Positions 33,984-46,841 of a stretch of DNA of 64,000 bases are shown here, one piece after another. Every line of letters begins with the position of its first letter. Position 1 is the first letter of the stretch. The stretch comes from Bathymodiolus brooksi (Eukaryota > Mollusca > Bivalvia > Mytilida > Modiolidae): assembly GCA_963680875.1 (NCBI GenBank), contig OY804580.1:114517534-114581533 (forward strand), in the 5' to 3' direction. The translations under genes and the position numbers were made by a program. The notes beneath the pieces are model-generated. The model was not told the DNA's origin, searched no databases, and was given only the letters and a program-made list of their open reading frames with translations.

Positions 33984-35212
33984 GATTCTGATATGTCTAA
34001 GAGTACAAATACGGTGGTATACTTTGATTGGAAGACAATAATTTATATTTACGGTATCTTCAAACTTTTTTAGTTGAGAAAAGTAAAACGTGATAGATTA
34101 TATAAATAGAATGCTTGGTAATACTATATTATCGGTCATGGCCCATTAAAGTAAAATCATACCACTAATATTCCAAGTAATACTACACCTTTAGTACTGA
34201 CTCATAAACGATAGACTATATCAATGACATTTTTAGTAAGGATAACAAAAGGACCATGATAAACAAATCACCGAATATGTAAATCAAACCTGACATCCGT
34301 GTAATATGTTAAAACATGCACGTTATATCGTTATATGTACTGTATTAGATGAATTATGAATTATCAAATATATTGTTTGTTTTTCCATACTTTATTGAAA
34401 TAAGTAAGAATATAATATTGATATCACGATGTTGTTATCGGCAGTCATGTGTGCTAAATCATTACGCCACTGCAACGTTAATATTAAGCTATATATAAAT
34501 CAAATTTACGTTAATACAATTATTCATCGGGAATTCACTTTGCGAAAGAGCCAAATAAAATATATTTGTTAAAGAATAAAAAATAATAATAAAAAGTAAA
34601 GGGAATACTAAAAATAGAAAGTTCCGATATGTTTACATGTCCAATGAATTAATTTCTAAGATAATCTGACGTACTAATTTTCTTTTTGGTTGCTTGTTTT
34701 GTTTTCTGTACTTTTTGTGAATTGTGGGGATAATATTAAAGTATACTTTAGTATAGTAACACATGAAATTCCACTGAGGGTTAGAAAAAAAACACGTCGG
34801 ACTCAATGCACAATCAGGTCGGCAGTAAATCACCTCCAAAATGTATTTAACGTCAAAACTGTTTCATAAAAATTGTGCAAGCTTTACTCCCGTAGCAAAA
34901 CAACTACGATAACCAACTTTATTTTGGATGAGATTAAAAGGTCGATTTCTATTTCTGTCTATTACGGATGAAAACTTTTAGACATTTTAGCTTTTTCGAA
35001 GCACTTGTTCCTATTCCCGGTTTCTGTGGGTGTTACTTGCTTTTTTAATGGATTTGTACTTTACCTTTATCTAACATAGATACTAGAGAGATCATATGTG
35101 TATCTTTCTGTGGTCATTGTACAAATAACTATATTGAGGAAGAAAAACGTAGCCATCTATATTTACAGAAATATACATTGTTAAGCATCGACTCTCTGGT
35201 GAAATTAGGAGC

Positions 35213-35455
35213 CACCATGGTCGTGATCGTATGGTAGGTGGACTTACAAATACCTGTGCAATCATTGTTTATCACCACTAAAGTTGTGAGTTCGAATCCT
35301 GCTGATGGCGAGGTGTACTTGATACAACATTATGGGATAAAGTTGTCAGTGTTTTGCGACAGATCGGTAGTTTTCCCCAGTGTCCTCCTCAAATAAAACT
35401 GACCGCCACGATATAACTGAATTATTATTGAATGCTATATTAAACACCATATGAT
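35213..35455 (+). mobile_element. tRNA-derived SINE, near full length (unit 1)
   Basis: The head CACCATGGTCGTGATCGTAT with a B-box-like GAGTTCGAATCC (35,288-35,299) is followed by TTTTCCCCAGTGTCCTCCTC, an ACTGACCGCCACGATATAAC body and a TTAAACACCATATG tail. Head, body and tail are in the right order for a molluscan tRNA SINE transcribed by RNA polymerase III. Confidence 0.8.
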
Positions 35456-35870
35456 AACCATAATCCTGTAAGTGGGAACATTTTGAAGATATTAAAGGGG
35501 TGACCAGAAGCCGTGGTTGAAAAAAGAAAATAACACAATACAGTAGCCAATAGAAAAAAAGACGAAAAGAAGCATAATTGTCAACAAAATACTACACAAC
35601 ACCAATCCCACTAACAATGGGTTTACACTCGTGTTCTCTGGGATGATAATGATAGTTTTGGGTCTTTTTTGCTAAAAAGTCGTATCTTTTGCAACATTTT
35701 ATGAAGGTCAGTACGGACAACGACAATAATTTTGGATATGAAAAAATTACGATTGTGGTAGACAATATCCCTTTAAGAAGAGACACTTGAAGGAAGAAAA
35801 ACTTTTACCAGTTATTAAAAGGATAAGGGCGGGGCAGCCAGAAGGCTTAACAGAATTTGGTAGACTTCAG

Positions 35871-37333
35871 GGCCCGGTTGTTCAACTGGTTGTTAAATTA
35901 AATATGGTTATATTTAACCCTTGATTAAAGATTTAACCATGGGTTAGTAAACCAAGGGTTAAAAATGAGTTTTTCAACTTCTTTAACCACTTGGTTAAAT
36001 AACCATTTGGCTAAACTTTAACCAGCCAATAACTGCAGGTTTAATATTTAACCAAGACCAATGTATCCCACAATTCCTTGTTTTATCCTAGCAGCTGACT
36101 CAATCCCCACTGCACAGGACAAAACGAGGCTGAAGAAATGCAATTTTAGTAGAGAGGAGATTGGGTTAATACAGAGGGGAGTGGGAAAACATTATACCAT
36201 CATAAATTCAAAGCACTCAAATATAATCACAAATGAAAAGAAAAAAAGTATGGACTGAGATAACTGAGAAGACCAGCTAACTGGGAGATGCCATTAGGAC
36301 CCCAAATGAAATCAAAGAAAAATGGAGAAAAAGAAAATGTGGGTAAATGGTTTTATTTTTGAATGAAAATAAAATTAAAAAAAAAACTTTATAGCGTAGA
36401 GAATATTTTTTTTTAATTTCTTTCTTGCTTTGTTTTGTTATTATTTTCTTAATAAAGCAATAAAGTTATTAAAATTTAAAGAAATATGTGAAATCTTACT
36501 TGAGGAATATAACTTGTATGTCATTGTCTAAAGGTTATTTGTCCTATATTAAGAGTATGCTGTACAAGTTAGTACGGAAGCGTATATGGACCTCGTCTTA
36601 GTTGCTTAATGACATTATACGCAATGTTAATAAGACGTGTTTAGTGCATCATTATCCACTAAAGGTGTGTTATTTAGGTGACGCTAACTTCTAATAACTC
36701 ATTAAACTATTTTTAATTAAATCTTCTCATTGTCTTACAATTTCAAGGACTGTTAATTTTCATTATGTAAGTTAGCCTAAGAATATTTTCTTTAGTTTCC
36801 AACATCTCTTAAAATTGGGTCCATGCATACACATGTATGTCAAAAGTCTGTTTCTCTCTCTGATTTTAATGTGTGAATTTCTTTTTATTTCAATTAACAT
36901 GCAAACAGTTTTTCATGAATAACAATTAAGAAAAAATATAACTTCCTTTTCAGTATGAAATGAATGGTTGGTGTCTCATATGTAAATTATACAATTTCTC
37001 CAATTGATCAGGAATGTCCATGATGTCATAGAGGTACCTCATGCTATTTTTGAAGTTTTATTATTTTGTTTTTCCAAAGTAATTGTACGAAAAGCGTATT
37101 TTCTGATTGACTTAGACTTTTCGTCGTTATTGATTTTTGATAACCAATGGTTAAATATTTTAACAGAGCCCATATACCGTGGTTAAATATTAATCAGTTT
37201 AACCATGCTTTAACCAGTAGTTAAATTTAACCATCAGTTGAACAATGCATTGCATGCTTTGGTTAAATTTTAACCATAGGTTATCATTTTTAACCATTGG
37301 TTAAAATTTAGCTACATGTTGAACAACCGTGCC
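35871..37333 (+). mobile_element. MYB-type (Harbinger-like) element, unit 2, intact ends
   Basis: 1,463 bp. The left end GGCCCGGTTGTTCAAC is mirrored by GTTGAACAACCGTGCC with one mismatch. CAG flanks both sides (35,868-35,870 and 37,334-37,336), fitting a 3-bp target duplication as in PIF/Harbinger, though the usual target is TWA. TTAACC-type motifs are clustered in about 200 bp at each end, plausible binding sites for its MYB protein. Confidence 0.7.
36061..36258 (+). pseudogene. MYB/SANT-like fragment, unit 2
   Basis: The same frame as in unit 1, but an expanded A-run (AAAAAAAG) shifts the frame near 36,245 and ends it after 65 codons. The first two helices are kept. Confidence 0.55.
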
Positions 37334-37336
37334 CAG

Positions 37337-37503
37337 AAGGATACGAAAACGGATGAATTGATGATGGAGGACGTAGTGGAAATCTTGCAGCGTGCAGGAA
37401 GGGATGAGACACCGGAAGAGGCACGATGGGATCTTATTCAATTATCATTTATGCAAATGAGTATGGGCAGCCAATGGGTCAGGATTTGGCTGATGGTGAC
37501 CCA
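37337..37503 (+). pseudogene. 3' half of the split exon, unit 2
   Basis: 55 codons from after the CAG duplication to the A|GTGAGT donor at 37,504, nearly identical to unit 1. The 5' start of the exon and its acceptor are absent because the duplication began downstream of them. The middle piece 35,777-35,870 is kept and in frame. Confidence 0.5.
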
Positions 37504-37637
37504 GTGAGTATTTTGTATTTGTATACTATATAAATCGCGGTTAATTGGGAAATGATATCAATTTGATCAATTTACGGGTGTTATTTAAATCATGGTAATT
37601 AGTTTATTTTCGGTATTAAATGGAAGTAAATACTTCT

Positions 37638-37778
37638 GGGGTCCGTTGTTGAGCTTGTGATTGGGCTGGCCGGACGATTGGCCCTAGTTGCATGGTTGGT
37701 CCCTAGTCTCATGCTAGGCTGATGTAATGATTAAAGTTTGTTACTGAACTCTTGATCACGGGTTCAACAATGGACCCC
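37638..37778. mobile_element. 141-bp MITE (unit 2)
   Basis: GGGGTCCGTTGTTGAGCTTG is mirrored by TGATCACGGGTTCAACAA followed by TGGACCCC, giving imperfect 24-bp inverted ends. The termini resemble those of the MYB-type element (GGNCC...TTGTTSA), so the two may share a mobilising enzyme. No clear target duplication. Confidence 0.65.
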
Positions 37779-38498
37779 TGTATTAGATTTATTTTTTGAT
37801 GTTTGATTGGCGGAAAAGATTCAATTAAGTGTACTGCATATTTATATATTCAGGACTCCGGTAAATTAAACTTTGGAAACTGTCGAAACAATTTAAAGTT
37901 GAGTTCAATTTGATAAAAAAAATAAAATAAAAACAAATAAAAATGTTGAATTAATCTGCGAGAGGTATACATTCCATATACCAATGAAAATCTTTTCTGA
38001 TTTAAATACACATCTACTATGGAATTTGATACTAAATCCATTCATTCAAAATACAATAAAATGTACAAATCGCATGTGTTACCTGTACTTTTACATCGTT
38101 GAAAGCGGAAGTTATAAAAGTATTATAACAGTTTGACTACAGTATAGTAGATATATGGTAATTTTAATATAAAAATACATGCTAACTAAGAGAAATTCAA
38201 CATCTCTGCGTGAGCTTTCTTATATTTTAATTGATATTTATATCAAATGTATAGTGTGTAATACATACAGAATAACTTTAGAACATTTAAGGACAGTATT
38301 TACCAAACAGTTATATGTATTTGATTAATGGGGCGAGATGAATTTTATCTGTACACATGGGTTACTTAATTCATTCATTTGCTTAAGATAATTTGTATGA
38401 ATTTGAAATAGATTGTTTAATTTTAACAATTACTTGTGATATATTGATTTTGACAGAAAGGGGCATATGTATACATTAAATTACGTTAACTTTTCCAG

Positions 38499-38562
38499 GT
38501 TCCTAGTACAAGTGCTACAAGTGGTATTAAATGGAGATGTTTATTGTATATTATCAGACTAA
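38499..38562 (+). pseudogene. Terminal exon copy, unit 2
   Basis: Same acceptor (TTTTCCAG), 20 codons and TAA as in unit 1. Probably not expressed, since the unit lacks the upstream exon start. Confidence 0.35.
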
Positions 38563-40365
38563 TGTATTATATAGCTTACAAATTGTAAACAACCTTAATC
38601 TGATAAAACTGCTGAGATCTGCTAATCTGGGTCACGGGTCACTGTAATCGGGCGGCTGTATCGAGAAACAGATACGGTGTTGAAAAAACTGTTGATACTC
38701 ATAACATATTGATAAATGCTATACAATTTGATGTTTGTCTTCAAGGATTATGATAGACAAAACCATGTGTGAAGTTTTATGACGAAATATCTCCGATTTC
38801 TATGTAAATTTACGAGTTGAAGTGGGGAAATTTTATGTTAGATTTCTAAAAATCTTCTACTCTGAAACCACAGGTAAATTTACTTTACCAATGTATTTTT
38901 TTCTTGGACAAGAATAATGAGCGTCCTGATTGGATGACCGATTTAAAACACACTGACTCTGCATGGTAGAATGATGCACGTAAAAGAAATCTGTTATATT
39001 TATTCATTTGTTTGATTCTGTAATATTGTTGATCATTGATTTAAAAAAGAAAAAAGGGAAAAAGGGGGGGGGGGAATTTATTTGTGAATTTTACAGTTTA
39101 AATAAATGTTATGTTTCGACAGTTTAAATAGACAAATAAAGATTTGTTGCAACTAAAGCTTAAATCAGCGTTTAAAATTGAACAAATATCAATGGTTTTG
39201 TAAATGAAATTTATTTTAAATAGAAAATCTGAATTTATTATTTATTAATTTATTATTAATGATATAATTTTATATCCCTTGTTATTAGAAAATATAAATG
39301 TCAATTAGAATATTTATTTTGAGTTATTTGAATAATGATTTATGAAATACAACAGCCCACCTGGCATGTGGCCATTAGGGATAGATCCCGGAGATCCTTT
39401 TTCAGAAACGGCAGAAGTTTTTACTTCCCAAAACTAAACATGAACTGAATGCAAGAAGATGTTAAGCACTGAGGATATGGGCATAACCTCATTGGTTAAT
39501 ATCTTGGGCGGAAGTACATGTGACACTCTCTCATTCTTTCAACATCCATGCTAGTGGTTTAATGGTGATAATAGATTAGGCTGACTGTTGTCTTATACGA
39601 TTCATGACTACCATATGGTAATTGATGGCTTAGACGTTTTTCACCTACCCTATCCCTCCCAACTTGTCGTCGATCTATATCAAAATGTGAAGCATGTGTT
39701 TGTTGTGTGTATATTTTGTCCACATTTTGATATTTTGTGGTTTGTTATCATCTTGCATTCAGTCCACTCTTGCAGAGGTTTTTACCTCCCAAAACTAAAC
39801 ATGAGCTGAATGCAAGAAGATATTAAACACTGAGGATATGGGTATTTTGTTTGTACGCATCAAGATTTCGTAATGCATACAGATTTTTTCTTGTCTTTAT
39901 CCCCTTGAAAATTTATAGGGATATCAAAACATTTATAATCCATTCAAAGTACTTTCGGTTTTGGAAAGGAAAACATGTTTGATTATTTGTGAATTTCCTT
40001 CTATTCAGCCATTCCGAAAATAAAATTTAAAATAAAATATGCAGTGTATTTTAAATACAGCAATACTCACAATACTATCTAAAAGAATCACAATAGTATA
40101 CTATTTATAAGTCTCAAGCACCATACATCTAAACCTAAACTTTCGTATACTCTTTTTCTGGTTAAACCGAACGTGACATTCTTACATGTCCCGACTCGCA
40201 AGTGGTAAATACAATGTGCGTTGTAAACGTATGAAATTTACATATCAATTAGTATTGCAATCTTTTATATCACATGGGCGTAATTTTGTAAATAAAGATT
40301 ATTATTATTATAATTACAGCATGTGATTACAAATATATTTCGTTTAAAAATCACTGTGTAATTGG

Positions 40366-40425
40366 TACTGTGCCACGATATGACTGAAATATTGTTAAAA
40401 GTTGCGTTAAACACCATAGCCCTAA
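40366..40425 (+). mobile_element. SINE tail fragment (unit 2)
   Basis: ACTGTGCCACGATATGACTG followed by AAATATTGTTAAAAGTTGC and GTTAAACACC. Tail only. Confidence 0.65.
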
Positions 40426-40542
40426 CGTTGTAATTTATCAAAATGTGAGTGGACACGTGACATAGAAATTAAAACTTCCATCACAACAATTCAACCACTT
40501 CCACGAACTATTTTAGAACGTCACACAAATGAATATGGTTAA

Positions 40543-40704
40543 GAAATAATTCATGGCAGGCATAGAGGTGTGCAAATTTACATATGGGATGGGCCTTTAT
40601 ATTCGAATTATACCCCGAGCGAAAGCGAGGGGTAAAATCTAAAAATATAAAGGCCCAGCCCATGTGTAAATTTGCACAACTCTATGCCTGCCATGAATTA
40701 TTTC
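40543..40704. repeat. 162-nt near-perfect hairpin (unit 2)
   Basis: A 59-61 nt arm, beginning GAAATAATTCATGGCAGGCA, is mirrored across a 42-nt loop that contains TACCCC...GGGGTA. It has the same terminal motif as the larger foldback element, so it is probably a shorter member of that family. Confidence 0.8.
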
Positions 40705-42177
40705 GATTCTAATAGGACAAATACGGTGATTTTTAACCATTCGTGAACTGTATGCACACGGCATTTGGTGGCTGTTCCATTTACCTCCTTCGGAAATTTT
40801 TAATTGATTTTGAATTATTTGTATTTGAACGAGATATTTTAAAACAAAGATATGGATGTTAACACGAAAAACATATTTATTGTATATTTTCCAACATAGA
40901 TTCGATTGAACAATTCCTGCGTAAAAATATTTTTAAAAAAAAGTCGGAGTTCATTCGTTCATCATTTCGTGCGCTAACAAGATGGCGGAGCGGAGTTGTC
41001 AAGCATAATATCGAACACTTGAACAGTTGTTAATAATCGACAATTATTGTTAGATATGAAATAAAAAAATAAATGCCAATGGAAAAAAAAGCTTGTATTG
41101 TTGACATAGAAAAAAATTTCGGAATAAATACTTAAGACAACCATCTATCGACTTTGAATTTTGTAATATATCGTCATCCTGTGACGTTGTTTACAAGGGA
41201 CGCTGATTGACACAAGCTGGTTACTGATTTATTTTACGATTTTGTGAGCATTTTACTTGTTTGAGTAGCAAAATTCAAAATGCCTTCAAATTGGAAAATA
41301 TCAGTAACTTAATTACATCACCGTCCAGTTATCAATGTATGCGTAGGAAAACATGAAGGTTAGTGCATTTTCCGGTTATTCATGGCCGACACATATCAAT
41401 GGAATGTATGTGTGCGTACTGGGAATCCCCAAATGTAGATTTTTAAAACAATTGATCAAAAAATAATAACAGTTGAAAATGTGGATTATTGAAACAAATG
41501 ATAATAATTTCAAGTGTGTGTGTGTCTGCGTGTGTGTTACTAAAACAATACAAATATAGCATCCTAAATATCTAGCTTTCTATTTTAATCTAAGCATATT
41601 TTATTGTTCATAATAACAAATGGATAAGACCAGATTTTCAACTTAATTTTCTGAAAACATTTTCTGAAAATATTAAGGCGTTCCGAAGTTACAATCAATT
41701 TAACACGACGACTTAAAAAAATGGAAGCAAGTGAGTTCGCCCCCTTGTAGTATTATATAGTTTTTTTTGTTTTTTGTTTGGACGCAAGTAGCCCCTGTGA
41801 GCGTAGCTATAATCCGACAGCCCGTTAGTCCGACTATCCGATAATCCGACAGCCCGATAATCCGACAGCCCGTTAGTCCGACAGATATGTGTTTGTTTTT
41901 CACTTTCGCCGTTTAAGTAAGAACAGCAACAAAGTCAAAATTCTCGGGAATACATAAGAACGATCTAAAGCTTTAGCTTGACCAATTTTCTTGAATATTT
42001 GTTTGAATTTGTACTTGTATGACAGAATCTTCATTGACTTAAATGAAGAAATAGTAAACTTCTTTAATTCAATGATAACCTCAAAGTGACGACCATACGA
42101 TTTTCAAGAAGCGGTATTTTCGGATCAAATTAAATCTTTTCGTTTTCTTCGCCGTTAAATTATTATTTTTTTGACAG

Positions 42178-42278
42178 CGCGGATGTAGCAGTAAAGAAGT
42201 GAGTATGATAAGGGTAGATTTTGGCCCAATCTCAGAAACTGTTTATACAGATATAATATTAAACACAATCATTGAAAG
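42178..42278 (+). CDS. Exon-like frame, unit 2 copy
   Basis: Same acceptor, frame and donor as at 32,644. The first codon is CGC (Arg) in place of AGC (Ser). Confidence 0.35.
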
Positions 42279-43021
42279 GTAAGAAAAATATTTTTTTTTA
42301 TGATTTCACTTTGTCCTTTGTTGCTTAGCAACGTAATTGGAGGAGGGTCCAATTAATCATTGGAAATTCAAATATGGTGGTTTTATTTTACATATCTTGC
42401 ATAGTCTTTTCGACAAAATGTTATATTCTGTGTATGTACAATCTAAAAATAATATTCCAATTCTCTATGGTAGCATATAGTATTTTTGTGTAGTCTTGTC
42501 ACCCTAGCAACGGTTTTGTAAACATTAAATTAGCCTATATTATTGCAGTTAATGGTTGAATTTTGACACCAACGATCTTTTGACTTGATATTTGATTAAG
42601 CGTTTCATTTTTGTCAAGCTATGCACACTACAATTGTCATTTCATATTTCAAAAATACATTTTGATATTTGTATTCATGGACCTTTTATTTAATAATAAA
42701 AAAAATTCTACAACAGCACCTTAGCAGATCTAGAGACATCTTATGCTAACCAGTATATATTATAAGAATTCCTTAAGCCTTACACTGTCCCTAGTAACCA
42801 AATATTATCCCTAGCAACCGCAGAAACTCGTCAATGCTGAGCTCTGTAAATTGCTTTTTTTAAATCTTTTCTATAACCGAATGTTGATATTTTAATTTTT
42901 TAAATCATGAGAGGAAATTATTCTCAGTAGTTAGAATGTCAAAGGAACCAAGTCAACTGCATAACACGGTAAAGCAGCGCTACAGCGGCAGGACAGGATA
43001 TAATCCATGTTGAATAAATAA

Positions 43022-43517
43022 GAAATAAATCATGGAAGCCGGAATGTGTTGGGAGTTTTAACATGGATTGGCGGATATTATTCGTTATTAGTCTCGAGAT
43101 GTTATATATCCTTTTAAAACGGGATATATAACATCCATAAACTGATAACATTTTTATTTGAATGTTCCAACATTAATAAGTATGTCCTTATTATAGGAAA
43201 AACATAAATACATGTATCTTTGGACAAAGATCACAGAGAGCGATTATTGATTTTCTATCATCTTGTGAAATGTGTGTCGTCTGCTGTGTACAATGTAAAT
43301 GGACAGCCCATAGGTGAGAGCGATTATTGATTTTCTGTCACCGCACGGCTTCCCTGAAGTTTTAAAAGTACCTTTTTAGCCAATTAAAATTCTACTTACC
43401 ACGAGAACATCAGAGAATAGTATTCTATCCCGAGCCAGAAGTGAGAGATAAAATGTACTAATATCCGCCAATCCATGTTAAAACTCAAAACACATTCTGG
43501 CTTCCATGATTTATTTC
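43022..43517. mobile_element. Foldback element, unit 2
   Basis: Same arms and internal hairpin as the unit 1 copy. Confidence 0.7.
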
Positions 43518-44746
43518 GATTCTGATATGTCTAAGAGTACAAATACGGTGGTATACTTTGATTGGAAGACAATAATTTATATTTACGGTATCTTCAAACT
43601 TTTTTAGTTGAGAAAAGTAAAACGTGATAGATTATATAAATAGAATGCTTGGTAATACTATATTATCGGTCATGACCCATTAAAGTAAAATCATACCACT
43701 AATATTCCAAGTAATACTACACCTTTAGCACTGACTCATAAACGATAGACTATATCAATGACATTTTTAGTAAGGATAACAAAAGGACCATGATAAACAA
43801 ATCACCGAATATGTAAATCAAACCTGACATCCGTGTAATATGCTAAAACATGCACGTTATATCGTTATATGTACTGTATTAGATGAATTATGAATTATCA
43901 AATATATTGTTTGTTTTTCCATACTTTATTGAAATAAGTAAGAATATAATATTGATATCACGATGTTGTTATCGGCAGTCATGTGTGCTAAATCATTACG
44001 CCACCGCAACGTTAATATTAAGTTATATATAAATCAAATTTACGTTAATACAATTATTCATCGGGAATTCACTTTGCGAAAGAGCCAAATAAAATATATT
44101 TGTTAAAGAATAAAAAATAATAATAAAAAGTAAAGGGAATAATAAAAATAGAAAGTTCCGATATGTTTACATGTCCAATGAATGAATTTCTAAGATAATC
44201 TGACGTACTAATTTTCTTTTTGGTTGCTTGTTTTGTTTTCTGTACTTTTTGTGAATTGTGGGGATAATATTAAAGTATACTTTAGTATAGTAACACATGA
44301 AATTCCACCGAGGGTTAGAAAAAAAACACGTCGGACTCAATGCACAATCAGGTCGGCAGTAAATCACCTCCAAAATGTATTTAACGTCAAAACTGTTTCA
44401 TATAAATTGTGCAAGTTTTACTCCCGTAGCAAAACAACTACGATAACCAACTTTATTTTGGATGAGATTAAAAGGTCGATTTCTATTTCTGTCTATTACG
44501 GATGAAAACTTTTAGACATTTTACCTTTTTCGAAGCACTTGTTCCTATTCCCGGTTTCTGTGGGTGTTACTTGTTTTTTTAATGGATTTGTACTTTACCT
44601 TTCTCTAACATAGATACTAGAGAGATCATATGTGTATCTTTCTGTGGTCATTGTACAAATAACTATATTGAGGAAGAAAAACGTAGGCATCTATATTTAC
44701 AGAAATATACATTGTTAAGCATCGACTCTCTGGTGAAATTAGGAGC

Positions 44747-44990
44747 CACCATGGTCGTGATTGTATGGTAGGAGGACTTACAAATACCTGTGCAATCATT
44801 GTCTATCACCACTAAAGTTGTGAGTTCGAATCCTGCTGATGGCGAGGTGTACTTGATACAACATTATGTGATAAAGTTGTCAGTGTTTTGCGACAGATCG
44901 GTAGTTTTCTCCAGTGTCCTCCTCCAATAAAACTGACCGACACGGTATAACTGAATTATTATTGAATGCTATATTAAACACCACATGATA
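44747..44990 (+). mobile_element. tRNA-derived SINE (unit 2)
   Basis: Copy of the unit 1 SINE with scattered substitutions. The B-box GAGTTCGAATCC is kept. Absent from truncated unit 3. Confidence 0.8.
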
Positions 44991-45407
44991 ACCATAACCT
45001 TGTAAGTGGGAATATTTTGAAGATATTAAAGGAGTGACCAGAAGCCGTGGTTCAAAGAAGAAAATAACACAATAAAGTAGCCAATAGAAAAAAAAAAGAC
45101 GAAAAGAAGCATAATTGTCAACAAAATACTACACAACACGAATCCCACTAACAATGGGTTTAAACTCATGTTCTCTGGGAGGATAATGATAGTTTTGGGT
45201 CTTTTTTGCTAAAAAGTCGTATCTTTTGCAACATTTTATGAAGGTCAGTACGGAAAACGACAATAATTTTGGGTATGAAAAAATTACGATTGTGGTAGAA
45301 AATATCCCTTTAAGAAGAGACACTTGAAGGGAGAAAAACTTTTGCCAGTTATTAAAAGGATAAGGGCGGGGCAGCCAGAAGGTTTAAAAGAATTTGGTAG
45401 ACTTCAG

Positions 45408-46838
45408 GGCCCGGTTGTTCAACTTGTTGTTAAATTAACCATATGGTTAAAGATTTAACCATGGGTTAGTAAACCAAGGGTTAAAAATGAGTTTTTCAAC
45501 TTCATTTAACCACTTGGTTAAATAACCATTTGGCTATTATTTAACCAGCCAATAACTGCAGGTTTAATATTTAACCAAGACCAATGTTTTTCACAATTCC
45601 TTGTTTTATCCTAGCAGCTGACTCAATCCCCACTTCACAGGACAAAAAGAGGCTGAAGAAATGCAATTTTAGTAGAGAGGAGATTGTTTTAATACAGAGG
45701 GGAGTGGGAAAACATTATACCATCATAAATTCAAAGCACTCAAATATAATCACAAATGAAAAGAAAAAAGTATGGACTGCGATAACTGAGAAGACCAGCT
45801 ACTGGGAGTTGCCATTAGGACCCCAAATGAAATCAAAGAAAAATGGAGCAAAAGAAAATGTGGGTAAATGGCTTTATTTTTGAATGAAAATAGAATTAAA
45901 AAAAAGACATCATAACGCAGAGAATATTTTGTTTTTAATTTCTTTTCTTTTTTGTTTTGTTTTGTTATTATTTTCTTAATAAAGCAATAAAGTTCTTAAA
46001 ATTAAAAAAAAATGTGAAATCTTACTTGAGGAATAAAACTTGTCTGTCCTATGTTAAGAGTATGTTGTACAAGTTAGTACGGAAGCGTATATGGACCTCG
46101 TCTTAGTTGCTTAATGACATTATACGCAATGTTAATAAGACGTGTTTAGTGCATCATAATACACTAAAGGTGTGTTATTTAGGTGACGCTAACTTCTTAT
46201 AACTCATTAAACTATTTTTAATTAAATCTTCTTATTGTCTTACAATTTCAAGGACTGTTACTTTTCATTATGTAATTTAGCCTAAGAATACTTTCTTTAG
46301 TTTCCAACATCTCTTAAAATTGGGTCCATGCATACACATGTATGTCAAAAGTCTGTTTCTCTCTCTGATTTTAATGTGTGAATTTCTTTTTATTTCAATT
46401 AACATGCAAACAGTTTTTCATGAATAACAATTAAGAAAAAATATAACCTCCCTTTCAGTATGAAATGAATGGTTGGTGTCTCATATGTAAATTATCCAAT
46501 TTCTCCAATTGATCAGGAATGTCCATGATGTCATAGAGGTACCTCATGCTATTTTTGAAGTTTTATTATTTTGTTTTTCCAAAGTAATTGTACGAAAAGC
46601 GTATTTTCTGATTGACTTAGACTTTTCGTCGTTATTGATTTTTGATAACCAATGGTTAAATATTTTAACAGAGCCCATATACCGTGGTTAAATATTTATC
46701 AGTTTAACCATGCTTTAACCAGTAGTTAAATTTAACCATCAGTTGAACAATGCATTGCATGCTTTGGTTAAATTTTAACCATAGGTTATCATTTTTAACC
46801 ATTGGTTAAAATTTAGCTACATGTTGAACAACCGTGCC
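45408..46838 (+). mobile_element. MYB-type (Harbinger-like) element, unit 3
   Basis: 1,431 bp with the same ends and CAG flanks (45,405-45,407 and 46,839-46,841) as unit 2. It carries the longest surviving MYB/SANT frame of the three copies. Confidence 0.7.
45584..45883 (+). CDS. MYB/SANT-like DNA-binding protein, longest copy (unit 3)
   Basis: A 99-codon frame. A SANT-type domain spans residues 25-80: NFSREEIVLIQ helix, GKHYTIINS, then NEKKKVWTAITEK with the conserved Trp, then YWELPLGPQMKSKKNGAKE, which fits the third-helix linker of Myb/SANT-like domains. It ends at a TGA at 45,881-45,883, short of a full Harbinger MYB protein (usually over 200 residues). In a live transposon this protein brings the transposase to the ends. 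No transposase partner is present here. Confidence 0.5.
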   Translation: MFFTIPCFILAADSIPTSQDKKRLKKCNFSREEIVLIQRGVGKHYTIINSKHSNIITNEKKKVWTAITEKTSYWELPLGPQMKSKKNGAKENVGKWLYF

Positions 46839-46841
46839 CAG

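Larger units (their letters stand above)
26543..35644 (+). repeat. Tandem unit 1 (9.1 kb)
   Basis: First of three head-to-tail units. Homology to units 2 and 3 begins at GATAAT (26,543), inside the TTAA element, and runs to 35,644. Unit 1 lacks a roughly 770-bp segment present in units 2 and 3 (junction at about 31,317) and part of a 141-bp MITE. It has a private 173-bp duplication at 29,497-29,838. It holds a MYB-type transposon, exon-like pieces, a foldback element and a SINE. Confidence 0.9.
40312..41081. mobile_element. 770-bp insertion in unit 2 (absent from unit 1)
   Basis: It sits after an ATT microsatellite and ends before GAAAAAAAAGCTTG. It carries a SINE tail fragment (40,366-40,425), a 162-nt hairpin and the motif CAAGATGGCGGAG. 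It may be a compound insertion in the ancestor of units 2 and 3, or a deletion from unit 1. Confidence 0.6.
35645..45181 (+). repeat. Tandem unit 2 (9.5 kb)
   Basis: Second unit, a few percent or less diverged from the others by eye. It has the 770-bp segment at about 40,312-41,081 but lacks the 233-bp segment found at about 31,703-31,935 in unit 1 and 50,969-51,200 in unit 3. It starts with the last 130 bp or so of the TTAA element. Confidence 0.9.
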
